A DNA stretch of 33,176 bases from Ignavibacteria bacterium (GTDB lineage: Bacteria > Bacteroidota > Ignavibacteria > Ch128b), in assembly GCA_026415235.1 (NCBI GenBank), contig JAOAHM010000085.1, positions 1 through 33,176 on the forward strand, written 5' to 3'. This document shows, piece by piece, positions 8,736 through 17,147 of this stretch. The notes beneath the pieces are model-generated. The model was given only the letters and a program-made list of their open reading frames with translations, was not told the DNA's origin and did no database searches. The position numbers were made by a program, and so were the translations under genes. Every line of letters begins with the position of its first letter. The first letter of the stretch is position 1.

Positions 8736-9478
8736 ACTTTTGGAAATTTCTTGATACAGGTGAGAACACAGGCAAATTCAATATGGATTTTGATTTGAGT
8801 TTGGTTGAAAGAGTAAATAGTGAAGGAGTTTCTTTTATTCGATTTTATCAATGGAAGCCTTATGCAATTTCGCTCGGATATCATCAAAAAATTGAAAGCA
8901 TAAATGTTGAGCTTTGCAAAGAACATTCAATTGATATCGTGCGAAGACCAACTGGTGGTAGAGCAATTTTACATTCTGATGAATTAACTTATTCGGTAGT
9001 TACTCCCATCAAAAATTTTTCACCACACGAGCTTTATTACAAAATTAATCTTGCTTTAATAGAAGGTTTACATAGTTATGACATCAGATTAAAAGATGTT
9101 GAACTCGAGAAAGCACAAATTGATTTTAAAAACTTCTACAAGTCATCGAAGTCAATTCCATGTTTTTCAAGTTCAGCAAGAAATGAAATAAAATTTCAAA
9201 ACAAAAAGCTTGTAGGTTCTGCTCAGAGAGTTATAAATGATGTGCTTCTTCAACATGGTTCAATTTTGATTGGTGAGTATCATAAGAAAATAGTTGAATT
9301 TTTGAATTTGAATGATGATGAAAAAGCAATGCTAAAAAATGAATTGGATGAAAAAACAATTTCACTAAAAGAAATATTAAATGAAGAAATTAATCTCAAT
9401 AATTTGAAAAACTCTCTCCTGAAAGGTTTTGAAAAAATTTTTGAAATAAGTTTGATTGAAAGTGAGGTAACAATATGA
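8732..9478 (+). CDS. Lipoate/octanoate transferase, LipM-like (BPL/LplA/LipB fold)
   Basis: Member of the biotin/lipoate protein ligase fold. The core shows [19 protein letters not shown] (about 71-89) and [21 protein letters not shown] with the conserved lysine at K159. A cysteine (C144 in [12 protein letters not shown]) stands where octanoyltransferase LipM of Bacillus has its catalytic Cys, in a matching CFxSxxxxE context, so I favour octanoyl-ACP:protein octanoyltransferase over a lipoate-salvaging ligase. It would load octanoyl groups on 2-oxoacid dehydrogenases or GcvH for lipoate synthesis in the cytoplasm. It sits in the lipid A operon, overlapping lpxA and panB by four bases on each side. 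The C-terminal 50 residues are variable and helical. An LplA-like ligase remains possible. Confidence 0.82.
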   Translation: MNFWKFLDTGENTGKFNMDFDLSLVERVNSEGVSFIRFYQWKPYAISLGYHQKIESINVELCKEHSIDIVRRPTGGRAILHSDELTYSVVTPIKNFSPHELYYKINLALIEGLHSYDIRLKDVELEKAQIDFKNFYKSSKSIPCFSSSARNEIKFQNKKLVGSAQRVINDVLLQHGSILIGEYHKKIVEFLNLNDDEKAMLKNELDEKTISLKEILNEEINLNNLKNSLLKGFEKIFEISLIESEVTI

Positions 9479-10290
9479 GTACAACAACTGAGATTAAGAA
9501 AGTTACAACTCGTAGAATTCAAGAGATGAAAGATCGAGGAGAGAAAATCACCGCACTTACTGCATACGATTTTTTAATTGCAAGATTGTGTGATAGAGCA
9601 GGAATTGATATTATTCTTGTAGGCGATTCTGTTGGCAATGTTTTTCAAGGACATCTTACCACTTTACCTGTAACTCTTGAGGATATGATTTATCACACTA
9701 AAGCTGTTCAGCGTGGTGTAAAGCGAGCAATGATTGTTGTTGATATGCCCTTTATGAGTTATCAAACAAATGTTGAAGAAGCATTTCGTAATGCTGGCAG
9801 AATTATGAAAGAAACAGATGCAGGTGCAGTAAAAATAGAAGGTGGTGAAATATTTGCTGAAACTGTTGCTAAACTTACCGCTAATGGAATTCCAGTGATG
9901 GGACACATTGGATTAACTCCACAATCAATTCATCGTTTTGGTGGATATCAACCGAGAGGAAAAGAAAAAGAAGAAGCTCAACAATTAATTCGAGATGCAA
10001 AAGCACTTGAAGAAGCAGGTGCATTTGCAATTGTTATTGAAAAAGTACCAGCTAAACTCGCAAAACGAATAACTCAATCAGTAAAAATTCCAACAATTGG
10101 TATCGGTGCAGGAAAATATGTAGATGGACAAATTCTTGTTGTTTATGATATGCTTGGATTAACAGAAGAATTCAACCCACGATTTGTTAGAAAATATGCC
10201 CATCTATCAGAAACAATTTTCGATGCTTTCAAACATTACATCGAAGATGTTCGCAGTGGCGACTTCCCAAATGAAAAAGAAAGCTATTGA
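9475..10290 (+). CDS. panB: 3-methyl-2-oxobutanoate hydroxymethyltransferase
   Basis: Ketopantoate hydroxymethyltransferase, which adds a hydroxymethyl group from methylene-THF to 2-oxoisovalerate, the first step towards pantothenate and CoA. The full family pattern is seen: [82 protein letters not shown] with the catalytic Glu, and [21 protein letters not shown]. The length of 271 aa is standard. The start overlaps the preceding lipM-like gene by ATGA. It is the last gene of the operon; a 440-base AT-rich gap follows. Other pantothenate genes are not in the window. Confidence 0.97.
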   Translation: MSTTTEIKKVTTRRIQEMKDRGEKITALTAYDFLIARLCDRAGIDIILVGDSVGNVFQGHLTTLPVTLEDMIYHTKAVQRGVKRAMIVVDMPFMSYQTNVEEAFRNAGRIMKETDAGAVKIEGGEIFAETVAKLTANGIPVMGHIGLTPQSIHRFGGYQPRGKEKEEAQQLIRDAKALEEAGAFAIVIEKVPAKLAKRITQSVKIPTIGIGAGKYVDGQILVVYDMLGLTEEFNPRFVRKYAHLSETIFDAFKHYIEDVRSGDFPNEKESY

Positions 10291-10414
10291 TTAATTGATT
10301 TAATTCTTCTCATCAACACACTCACTCTTTCAATTTTCATAAAATATTTATTACACAATTTTTTATTATTCTTCTTTCCAGAAACTCATTCAACTTTTTT
10401 TGAATTAATTTGTG

Positions 10415-10506
10415 AAAAAATTTTTTGTTGAGAAGTCCATTGAAAAATTTTTTTGATTTCATCAGAGAAAATTTTTTCAATCACTTTGATTAAAAAAAAT
10501 TTTTTT
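10415..10506. repeat. Four spaced A-tract/T-tract palindromes
   Basis: AAAAAATTTTTT at 10415, AAAAATTTTTTT at 10443, GAAAATTTTTTC at 10467 and AAAAAAAATTTTTTT at 10492. The A-to-T junctions are 27, 24 and 28 bases apart. Neighbouring bases also recur (TTTTTTTGAT). Such tracts bend or stiffen DNA and attract nucleoid proteins; a regulatory role here is inference. Confidence 0.55.
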
Positions 10507-10532
10507 GATGATAAAGTTGTTTAAGAAGATGT

Positions 10533-10578
10533 ATCACATCATTCAAAAAACTTTATGTTGAATGAATGATGATGTGAT
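10533..10578. repeat. Imperfect inverted repeat (hairpin)
   Basis: ATCACATCATTCA at 10533-10545 pairs with TGAATGATGATGTGAT at 10563-10578, leaving a three-base bulge and a 17-base loop. No T-run follows directly, so an intrinsic terminator is unlikely. It lies about 50 bases upstream of the predicted -35 box and could be an operator. Confidence 0.5.
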
Positions 10579-10625
10579 GTTGTTAAAAAGTGTGATGAAA
10601 AAATTTAAAAGTTGTTGAAAAACTA

Positions 10626-10653
10626 TTGACAAAAAATTTTTAAATAATATATT
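10626..10653 (+). promoter_or_regulatory. Sigma70-like promoter of the ATP-grasp/kamA operon
   Basis: TTGACA at 10626-10631, a 16-base spacer and TATATT at 10648-10653. Transcription would begin near 10660, leaving a leader of about 40 bases to the GAGAGAG ribosome binding site region. Confidence 0.6.
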
Positions 10654-10730
10654 AGCAATAGAATCAAAAAAATATGTTGAACAAATTGAGAGAGTGATTT
10701 ATTAGTACTAATACTTCTTCTGATAAAAGA

Positions 10731-11783
10731 TTGAATGTTGTTCTTACCTACAACATAAAACAAGAAAGTTTTAACACACCATCGGCTAAGTATCCTTTTC
10801 TCAAAAAATTCAATTACTCAGCTAACATTAGTGAAGATACATTTGCAGAGTGGGATACAGAAGAAACAATTAATGCAGTTCGTGATGCACTTTCAATTTA
10901 TCACGATGTAACTTTAGTTGAAGCAGATAACGATGCATTCGAAACATTTCGTGAATTGAATCCAGATATTGTTTTCAACATCGCTGAAGGTTTTAATGGC
11001 ATTAGTCGTGAAGCACAAATTCCAGCAATGTTAGAGTTTTTGAACATTCCTTACACAGGTTCTGATCCAGTTACACTCGGAATTTGTCTTGATAAATCTC
11101 GAACAAAAGAAATTTTATCTTACTATAAAATTCCTACTCCACAATTTCTTCTCGTTGAAAGAGGAGATGATTACTCGACAATTGACTTTCCGCTTCCAGC
11201 AATTGTTAAACCAGTTGCAGAAGGTTCAAGCAAAGGAATTTATAATTCTTCTGTAGTGAGAACAAAAGATGAGTTGATAAGAGAGATTAAGAAAATTCAC
11301 GAAATTTATAATCAAGCAGCTTTAATTGAGAAATTTCTTGAAGGAAGAGAATTTACCGTTGCAATACTGGGAAATGGAAAAGATGCTCGTTGTCTTCCAA
11401 TTATCGAAATGAAATTTGAAGAATTACCTGAAGGAATTCTACCAATTTATTCATACGAAGCAAAATGGATATTTGATACACGAGAAGAACCACTTGATAT
11501 TTATGAATGTCCAGCAAACATAGACGAAAATCTAAAAGCAAAAATTGAAAAAGTCGCCCTCGATACTTACCGAGTTTTGAAATGTCGTGATTGGTCAAGA
11601 ATTGATATTCGACTGGATGAAAATGGAATTCCAAATGTATTAGAAATAAATCCTTTGCCTGGTATTTTACCAAATCCAAATGATAATTCTTGTTATCCAA
11701 AAGCAGCTCGTGCAGCAGGTATGACTTACGAAGAAATGATTAATGCTGTATTGAATGAAGCAAGAAAAAGGTATGGCATATGA
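10731..11783 (+). CDS. ATP-grasp ligase, D-alanine--D-alanine ligase-like (first copy)
   Basis: ATP-grasp carboxylate-amine ligase of the Ddl family. Visible elements are YTGSDPVTLGICLDKSRTKEIL, the ATP-binding FPLPAIVKPVAEGSSKG, EKFLEGREFTVAILGNG, and the metal-binding end RIDIRLDENGIPNVLEINPLPG, followed by a Ddl-like ARAAGMTYEEMI. The substrate pair cannot be read from the sequence. Being coupled to a second, different Ddl-like gene, a GNAT and lysine 2,3-aminomutase, it is more likely to join unusual amino acids than to make D-Ala-D-Ala for the wall, though true Ddl is not excluded. The start is uncertain: the TTG at 10731 has no ribosome binding site, whereas GAGAGAG at 10688-10694 would suit an in-frame ATT at 10701 (then STNTSSDKRLNVV). 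Confidence 0.82.
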   Translation: MNVVLTYNIKQESFNTPSAKYPFLKKFNYSANISEDTFAEWDTEETINAVRDALSIYHDVTLVEADNDAFETFRELNPDIVFNIAEGFNGISREAQIPAMLEFLNIPYTGSDPVTLGICLDKSRTKEILSYYKIPTPQFLLVERGDDYSTIDFPLPAIVKPVAEGSSKGIYNSSVVRTKDELIREIKKIHEIYNQAALIEKFLEGREFTVAILGNGKDARCLPIIEMKFEELPEGILPIYSYEAKWIFDTREEPLDIYECPANIDENLKAKIEKVALDTYRVLKCRDWSRIDIRLDENGIPNVLEINPLPGILPNPNDNSCYPKAARAAGMTYEEMINAVLNEARKRYGI

Positions 11784-12826
11784 AAGAAAACATTAAAGTC
11801 TTACTTGCTTACAATCAACCTGTTGGTGGAATTTATGAAAGTTACGATGGGAAGCGAAAAAAATCGGAAGCTTCAAATGTTATAGACCTTTCCGAAGTAG
11901 GTGTGATTGAAGAATACGAAGAGATTAAAGAAACTCTTACTGCAAAAGGAATAGAAACAGAAACCTTTAATTTACTCGATAACATTCAAGAACTTTGTTC
12001 GAAATTAGCTTCGAAAGAATACGATGTAGTTTTCAATCTTGTTGAAAGCGTTGGTGGAGAATCGGTAAAGGAAATGTATGTTGCAGGAATTTATGAATTG
12101 TTTAATGTACCTTACACTGGATGTAGTGCAGTTACACTTGGATTGTGTTTGAACAAACATCGAGCAAAGTTGTTTATGAAAGGTGCAGGTTTTAATGTTC
12201 CAAATTGGCGCTTATACGAAACACCAAATAAAATTTCTTTTGATTTGAAGCCAGAGTTCCCGTTGATTGTTAAACCATCTCGTGAAGATGCAAGCGTTGG
12301 AATTAGTGAACAATCAGTTGTTTTCAATGAACAAGAATTAAAAGAACAAGTCGAATATCTCTTCACAACATTGAAACAACCAATTTTAGTTGAAGAATAT
12401 ATAGATGGAAGAGAAATTAACTCAGCAATTTTAGGTGATAAAGAAAAAATTGCTCTTCCACTTTCCGAAATTAGTTTCGATACTTTACCTGATGATTTAC
12501 CAAAAATTGTAACTTATGAAGGAAAGTGGATTAAAGAGAGTTTGTATTATCAAAATACAATCCCAGTTTGTCCTGCACCTTTGGAAGAAAAACTATCTAA
12601 TCAATTAAAACAAATTGCACTTGAAGTTTCAAATCTTTTTGGTTGTCGAGATTATTGCAGAGTTGATTTAAGATTGGATAAAGAAAATCGTCCTTATGTT
12701 CTTGAAGTAAATCCCAATCCAGATATATCAATTGATGCAGGTTTTGCAAGAGCAGCAAAAGCTTATGGATTATCTTACGACGAGTTGTTAATCAAAATAA
12801 TTGAATTCGCATTAGAAAGAAGATGA
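11780..12826 (+). CDS. ATP-grasp ligase, D-alanine--D-alanine ligase-like (second copy)
   Basis: Second Ddl-like ATP-grasp protein, 348 aa, starting in the ATGA overlap with its paralogue. Shared features are YTGCSAVTLGLCLNKHRAKL, FPLIVKPSREDASVGIS, EEYIDGREINSAILGD and RVDLRLDKENRPYVLEVNPNPD. The end differs from the first copy: VNPNPDISIDAGFARAAKAYG in place of the Ddl-type INPLPGILPNPN, so the acceptor-site loop is changed and a different substrate is likely. The opening NQPVGGIYESYDGKRKKSEASNV also has no Ddl counterpart that I recognise. Two consecutive ligations, or a heterodimer, are possible. The next gene again overlaps by ATGA. Confidence 0.82.
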   Translation: MKENIKVLLAYNQPVGGIYESYDGKRKKSEASNVIDLSEVGVIEEYEEIKETLTAKGIETETFNLLDNIQELCSKLASKEYDVVFNLVESVGGESVKEMYVAGIYELFNVPYTGCSAVTLGLCLNKHRAKLFMKGAGFNVPNWRLYETPNKISFDLKPEFPLIVKPSREDASVGISEQSVVFNEQELKEQVEYLFTTLKQPILVEEYIDGREINSAILGDKEKIALPLSEISFDTLPDDLPKIVTYEGKWIKESLYYQNTIPVCPAPLEEKLSNQLKQIALEVSNLFGCRDYCRVDLRLDKENRPYVLEVNPNPDISIDAGFARAAKAYGLSYDELLIKIIEFALERR

Positions 12827-13308
12827 TAATTAGAGAAATGAAAAAAGAAGATAGAGAACAGTTAAAAGAAATTTTGTTCAATACTCAAAATTTTTCAATT
12901 GAAGAGAAAGAAGTAGGATTGGAGCTCATTGATATTGCTCTGAATAATCCGAACCAAAAAGATTATTATTTCAAAGTTGCCGAAGAGAACGAAAGAGTTT
13001 TAGGTTATTATTGCATTGGTCATCGTGCTTTGACAGATGGAGTTTTTGATTTGTATTGGATTGTTGTCTCACCAGATGCAAGAGGATTGGGAATTGGAAC
13101 AAAATTGATTGAAGACGCAGAAGAATTTGTTAAATCAAAAAATGGAAGATTAATTCTTGCTGAAACTTCATCACGTGATGATTATGCAAGCACAAGAGAG
13201 TTTTATAAAAAAAATAATTATAAAGAAGTAGCTATCATCAAAGATTTCTATCGTGTTGGTGATAGCTTAATAATCTTCGGCAAATACATAAACAACCAAG
13301 GAGAGTAA
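12823..13308 (+). CDS. GNAT-family N-acetyltransferase
   Basis: A 161-aa GCN5-related acetyltransferase. The acetyl-CoA pyrophosphate loop is seen in VVSPDARGLGIGTKLIEDAE (R87-G-L-G-I-G92), preceded by the strand DLYWI and followed by the typical C-terminal REFYKKNNYKEVAIIKDFY. It overlaps the upstream ATP-grasp gene by four bases and ends two bases before kamA, so it belongs to the same transcript. In archaea and some bacteria, lysine 2,3-aminomutase pairs with an acetyltransferase (AblB) to make N-epsilon-acetyl-beta-lysine. This protein is shorter than AblB as I remember it, so an analogous role is only a suggestion. Confidence 0.85.
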   Translation: MIIREMKKEDREQLKEILFNTQNFSIEEKEVGLELIDIALNNPNQKDYYFKVAEENERVLGYYCIGHRALTDGVFDLYWIVVSPDARGLGIGTKLIEDAEEFVKSKNGRLILAETSSRDDYASTREFYKKNNYKEVAIIKDFYRVGDSLIIFGKYINNQGE

Positions 13309-13310
13309 CT

Positions 13311-14444
13311 ATGGAACTCTGGCAAAAAATGATCAGAGATAGCATTCATTCAGTCGATCAACTCGTCGAAAAATTTAAACTCGATAGACGAGTGGCTGAA
13401 AGGCTGGACAAATTTTTCCAGGCTCGCATTAATCCATATTACTTAAGCTTAATTCGTTACCCTGGTGACCCAATCTGGCTTCAATGTGTACCTGATGAAA
13501 CAGAATTAAGCGACATTGATGCTCCCGAAGATCCACTTGGCGAAGACTCGATGAGTCCCGTTCCAAACATTACTCATCGTTATCCCGATCGTGTCTTGTT
13601 CTTAACAACAAGTCAGTGCGGAATGTATTGTAGATTTTGTACAAGAAAAAGAAAAGTTGGTGACTCGTCTAAAATTTCAATGCGAGGACTCGAAGCAGCA
13701 TTTAAGTACATTGAAGAACACACTGAAATTAGAGATGTAATTCTTTCTGGCGGTGATCCATTGATGTTAACAGATACAATGCTCGAAAAAATTCTTCAAA
13801 GATTAAGACAAATTCCTCATGTTGAAATTATCAGACTTGGTACAAGAATGCCCGTTGTTTTACCACATCGAATTACTCCAAAACTTGTTCGAATGCTCAA
13901 AAAATATCATCCGATTTATGTGAACACTCATTTCAATCATCCTTGGGAAATTACTCCTGAAAGTAAACGAGCTTGTGAACTTTTAGCTGATGCTGGTATT
14001 CCAATTGGTAATCAAACAGTTCTGATGAAGGGTGTGAACGATGACCCTGAAATTATCAAAGAACTATTCAGAAAATTATTGCTAATGCGAGTTCGACCAT
14101 ATTATCTCTATCAAGCCGATTTGACAAAAGGTGCAAATCATTTCAGAACTCCTGTGAAAGTTGGTCTTGAAATAATGGATAAGTTAAGAGGACATACTTC
14201 TGGACTTGCTGTTCCTTACTATGTAATTGATGCACCAGGTGGTGGAGGTAAAATTCCATTGCTTCCACAATACATCTTATATCAAGATGATGAAAAGTTA
14301 ATCTTAAGAAATTACAAATACGAAACTTTTGTCTATCCAGATGTCAAACCAGAAGAATATCGAAGTGGAATTCCAATTCAAACTGATAACTATGAAAGCA
14401 CAACAACTATATCGTTGCCTGTAATTCAAAATCAAAATGAATAA
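13311..14444 (+). CDS. kamA: Lysine 2,3-aminomutase family radical SAM protein
   Basis: Radical SAM/PLP aminomutase converting L-lysine to L-beta-lysine. It has the 4Fe-4S motif CGMYCRFC (C103, C107, C110), ILSGGDPLML, the PLP-lysine site DAPGGGGKIPLLP (K314) and both acidic residues that bind the lysine side chain in the clostridial enzyme: D270 in YLYQADLTKG and D307 in the DAPGGGGK motif. This favours lysine over glutamate as substrate. At 377 aa it is shorter than the clostridial enzyme (about 416) and longer than EpmB (about 340). No epmA or efp gene is nearby, so EF-P modification is less likely but not excluded. A GGAGAG site lies at the end of the GNAT gene. It is last in a four-gene operon. 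Confidence 0.88.
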   Translation: MELWQKMIRDSIHSVDQLVEKFKLDRRVAERLDKFFQARINPYYLSLIRYPGDPIWLQCVPDETELSDIDAPEDPLGEDSMSPVPNITHRYPDRVLFLTTSQCGMYCRFCTRKRKVGDSSKISMRGLEAAFKYIEEHTEIRDVILSGGDPLMLTDTMLEKILQRLRQIPHVEIIRLGTRMPVVLPHRITPKLVRMLKKYHPIYVNTHFNHPWEITPESKRACELLADAGIPIGNQTVLMKGVNDDPEIIKELFRKLLLMRVRPYYLYQADLTKGANHFRTPVKVGLEIMDKLRGHTSGLAVPYYVIDAPGGGGKIPLLPQYILYQDDEKLILRNYKYETFVYPDVKPEEYRSGIPIQTDNYESTTTISLPVIQNQNE

Positions 14445-14841
14445 TCATTTTAATTTTGATGAAGACCGATTGATTTTAATGTAATTGTTCCAATTTATTA
14501 AAGTTACTTTGTTTGAGTTTAATCAATTCGATATTATTTCTTTTCTTAAAAGCGAAATAATTATTCTTCTTGATTTAGCAAAAATTCGAGCATCGTTACT
14601 TGAAGCTTAGCCAGTTGAAAATACTAATTTTAAATTAAGTTTTATATTACTTCCTTTCGCTTTTTATCTGAGATTAGGTTGATTAAAAATTTTTTTGTTC
14701 TCTCATTAACTAATGAAATCAATTCAAAACAAAAGTTATTGTAATCATTCCGCTTTTAATTTTCAGAGAGATTAAAATATAAAATGAGAATGTTTTTATA
14801 ATTTTTTTCTTTTCTTATCTTTTAATAAAAATTTTATTACC
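14445..14841. other. AT-rich intergenic region before pncB
   Basis: About 397 bases without a recognisable gene, RNA or terminator. A TATAAT at 14797-14802 could be the pncB -10 box, but no -35 match is present. Confidence 0.5.
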
Positions 14842-16260
14842 ATGAAAAATATTTTTGAAAATTTTGGTTTGTATCTTGATTACTACGAACTCACAATGGC
14901 TCAAGGTTACTTTTTGAGTAACCGTCATGAATTAAGAGCCAATTTTGATTATTTCTTTAGAACCAATCCATTTGGTTCGGGTTACACAGTTTTTGCTGGA
15001 CTTGCAGATTTCATCGAGCTTCTTCAAATGTTTCGATTTGGTTCTGAAGGAATAGATTACTTGCATCAAAAAGGATTTAAAGATGATTTTTTGGAATACC
15101 TCAAAAACTTTTCATTTAAAGGAACAATTTACTCGGCGCAAGAAGGTGAAATTGTCTTTCCCTATGAACCATTAATTCGTGTTGAAGGAAATATTGTTGA
15201 GACACAGATTATTGAGTCCATGCTTTTGAATATTATCAATTTTGAATCTTTAATTGCTACTAAATCAAGAAGAATAAGGTTTGCTGCAAAAGATAAAATA
15301 TTCTCTGATTTTGGTTTGCGTAGAGGTCAAGGACTTGCTGCAATTTTCGCAAGTCGTGCTGCTGTAATTGGCGGAGCTAATAGTACATCAAATGTTTTAG
15401 CTGCGTTCAATTACGATTTAACTCCTGCAGGAACTCAAGCACATTCATGGATTCAAAGTTTTGGAGATGAACTTGAAGCATTTAGAAAATTTGCTGAATT
15501 CTATCCAGATAATTGTGTTTTGCTTGTTGATACTTTTGATACTTTGAGAAGCGGAATACCAAATGCAATTAAAGTTGCAAAAGAACTTGAGCAAAAAGGT
15601 AAACGATTAAAAGCAATAAGACTCGATAGTGGTGACCTTGCTTACTTCTCAAAGAAAGCAAGACGAATGTTAGACGATGCTGGTCTTACTTATGTAAAAA
15701 TTGTTGCTTCAAATCAGCTCGATGAATATTTGATTAAAAGTCTTGGAGAACAAAACGCCCCAATTGATTTTTTTGGTGTTGGAACTAATCTAATAACTGG
15801 TCAGAAAGATGCAGCTCTTGATGGTGTTTATAAAATCAGCATGATTGAACATAATCCAACCATTAAACTTTCAGAAGATATAAGTAAAGTAACTTTGCCA
15901 GGGAAAAAGAAAGTCTATCGTTATTTTAATGGAGAGAATAAATTTTATGCAGATTGTATTGCTCTGGAGGAAGAAGATGAAATTGAGATGATGCATCATC
16001 CCTTTGACATTTATAAAAAATGTAACTTAAAAGGTTTGAGTCGAGAAGAAATTTTGCACAAAGTTGTTGATGAAGGAAAAATTCTTCTTGAGAATAGATC
16101 GGTCAATCAAATTGCGGAGTATAATGAATGGAGATTTTCTCAGTTGCCTGATGAACATAAGCGATTTGAATATCCACACATCTATAAAGTTGGTGTGAGT
16201 ACAAAACTTTTAAATCTTAGAGATGAATTAATTAAGAAAAATAAGGAGGAAAAATTATGA
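14842..16260 (+). CDS. pncB: Nicotinate phosphoribosyltransferase
   Basis: Converts nicotinate and PRPP to nicotinate mononucleotide, with ATP, in the Preiss-Handler NAD salvage route. The 472-aa protein shows LYLDYYELTMAQGYF near the start, FDYFFRTNPFGSGYTVFAGL, DFGLRRGQGLAAIFASRAA, GTQAHSWIQSFGDELEAF, LLVDTFDTLRSGIPNAI, IRLDSGDLAYFSKKAR and FFGVGTNLITG, all family signatures. The length fits the longer NAPRTase form found in Gram-positive bacteria and FCB species rather than the 400-aa E. coli form. It overlaps pncA by four bases, which supplies its substrate, so the pair forms a nicotinamide-to-NaMN operon. Confidence 0.95.
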   Translation: MKNIFENFGLYLDYYELTMAQGYFLSNRHELRANFDYFFRTNPFGSGYTVFAGLADFIELLQMFRFGSEGIDYLHQKGFKDDFLEYLKNFSFKGTIYSAQEGEIVFPYEPLIRVEGNIVETQIIESMLLNIINFESLIATKSRRIRFAAKDKIFSDFGLRRGQGLAAIFASRAAVIGGANSTSNVLAAFNYDLTPAGTQAHSWIQSFGDELEAFRKFAEFYPDNCVLLVDTFDTLRSGIPNAIKVAKELEQKGKRLKAIRLDSGDLAYFSKKARRMLDDAGLTYVKIVASNQLDEYLIKSLGEQNAPIDFFGVGTNLITGQKDAALDGVYKISMIEHNPTIKLSEDISKVTLPGKKKVYRYFNGENKFYADCIALEEEDEIEMMHHPFDIYKKCNLKGLSREEILHKVVDEGKILLENRSVNQIAEYNEWRFSQLPDEHKRFEYPHIYKVGVSTKLLNLRDELIKKNKEEKL

Positions 16261-16805
16261 AAGCCTTGTTCATAGTTGATTTGCAAAATGATTTCTGTCC
16301 ATGGGGAGCTTTACCAACTCCAAAAGGTGATGTAATAATTCCTGTGATTAACAAATTAATGGATAAGTTCGATATGGTTCTTGCATCAAAAGATTGGCAT
16401 CCAGAGGATTCAATTCATTTTCAGAAATGGCCTGTACATTGTGTTCAAGGAACAAAGGGAGCAGATTTCCCCGAAGGTCTAAACTCTGAAAAAATTCACA
16501 AAGTATTTTTGAAAGGAACTGGAAATAAAGACGATGGTTATTCCGCATTCGAAGCAACAAATGAAAACCTCGCAGAATTTTTAAGACAAAATAATGTTGA
16601 TGAGCTATATGTAACAGGACTCACTGCTGAGTATTGTGTGAAGCAAACAGTTTTAGATGCACTTAAAAATGGTTTTAAAACATTTGTTATCAAAGATGGT
16701 GTTGAAGGAATTCATCAAAATGAAGGTGATTTTGAAAAAGCAATGAAAGAAATGGAAGAAGCTGGTGCAGTGATTGTAAATTCTAATGATTTGAAGTTTG
16801 AGTGA
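16257..16805 (+). CDS. pncA: Nicotinamidase
   Basis: Cysteine hydrolase of the isochorismatase fold that deamidates nicotinamide to nicotinate. The catalytic triad is visible: D8 (FIVDLQNDF), K86 (VFLKGTG) and C127 (TGLTAEYCVKQT). The metal-binding cluster is DWHPEDSIHF (D47, H49, H54). PVHCVQGTKGADFPEGL is typical of nicotinamidases as opposed to other isochorismatase-like enzymes. Its 182 aa is slightly short compared with E. coli PncA (about 210). A full AAGGAGG ribosome binding site eight bases before the ATG, within pncB, supports the start and shows that this organism uses canonical Shine-Dalgarno sequences. Confidence 0.95.
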   Translation: MKALFIVDLQNDFCPWGALPTPKGDVIIPVINKLMDKFDMVLASKDWHPEDSIHFQKWPVHCVQGTKGADFPEGLNSEKIHKVFLKGTGNKDDGYSAFEATNENLAEFLRQNNVDELYVTGLTAEYCVKQTVLDALKNGFKTFVIKDGVEGIHQNEGDFEKAMKEMEEAGAVIVNSNDLKFE

Positions 16806-17147
16806 ATTTTTGTTTTTCAACTTTATAAAGAAATTACTTAGGTAAACTGAAAATTTTATAACCTAATTTTTACATTTTAAATTTATCGCATCTTTGCATT
16901 AAACATAAATAACAACTACAATTTTATTTCAAAATTTTTATTAACCACATTGTTTTTCTTTTTTCGATTCATCTAAACTATTTCAATCTCTCTGCATAGA
17001 TTTTACACCGACAAAGCTTTTTTAGTTAAATAGAATTGTTAATGTTAATCGTTCAAAAATTATTTTGCTAATCATTTCTTTGAATTAATTAACTTTTGAA
17101 AAGCCTATCACAATTTTTATTTTTGAAGAAATTTTCAAGGTAAGGTA
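16806..17147. other. AT-rich intergenic region before proS
   Basis: About 342 bases, with no coding frame, tRNA or clear terminator recognised. It should hold the proS promoter; AAGG shortly before the ATG is the only element I can point to. Confidence 0.5.

Larger units (their letters stand above)
10291..10730. other. AT-rich spacer with A-tract palindromes before the ATP-grasp operon
   Basis: A 440-base gap that is extremely AT-rich. It contains a series of An/Tn palindromes (10415-10506 and 10631-10641), a long imperfect inverted repeat at 10533-10578 and a sigma70-like promoter at 10626-10653. No coding frame was recognised, and no classic GC-rich terminator follows panB. Confidence 0.7.

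Noticed and set aside
13311-14444. EpmB (EF-P lysine 2,3-aminomutase)
   Set aside because: No epmA or efp neighbour; the protein is longer than EpmB and sits with ligases and a GNAT. Not fully excluded.
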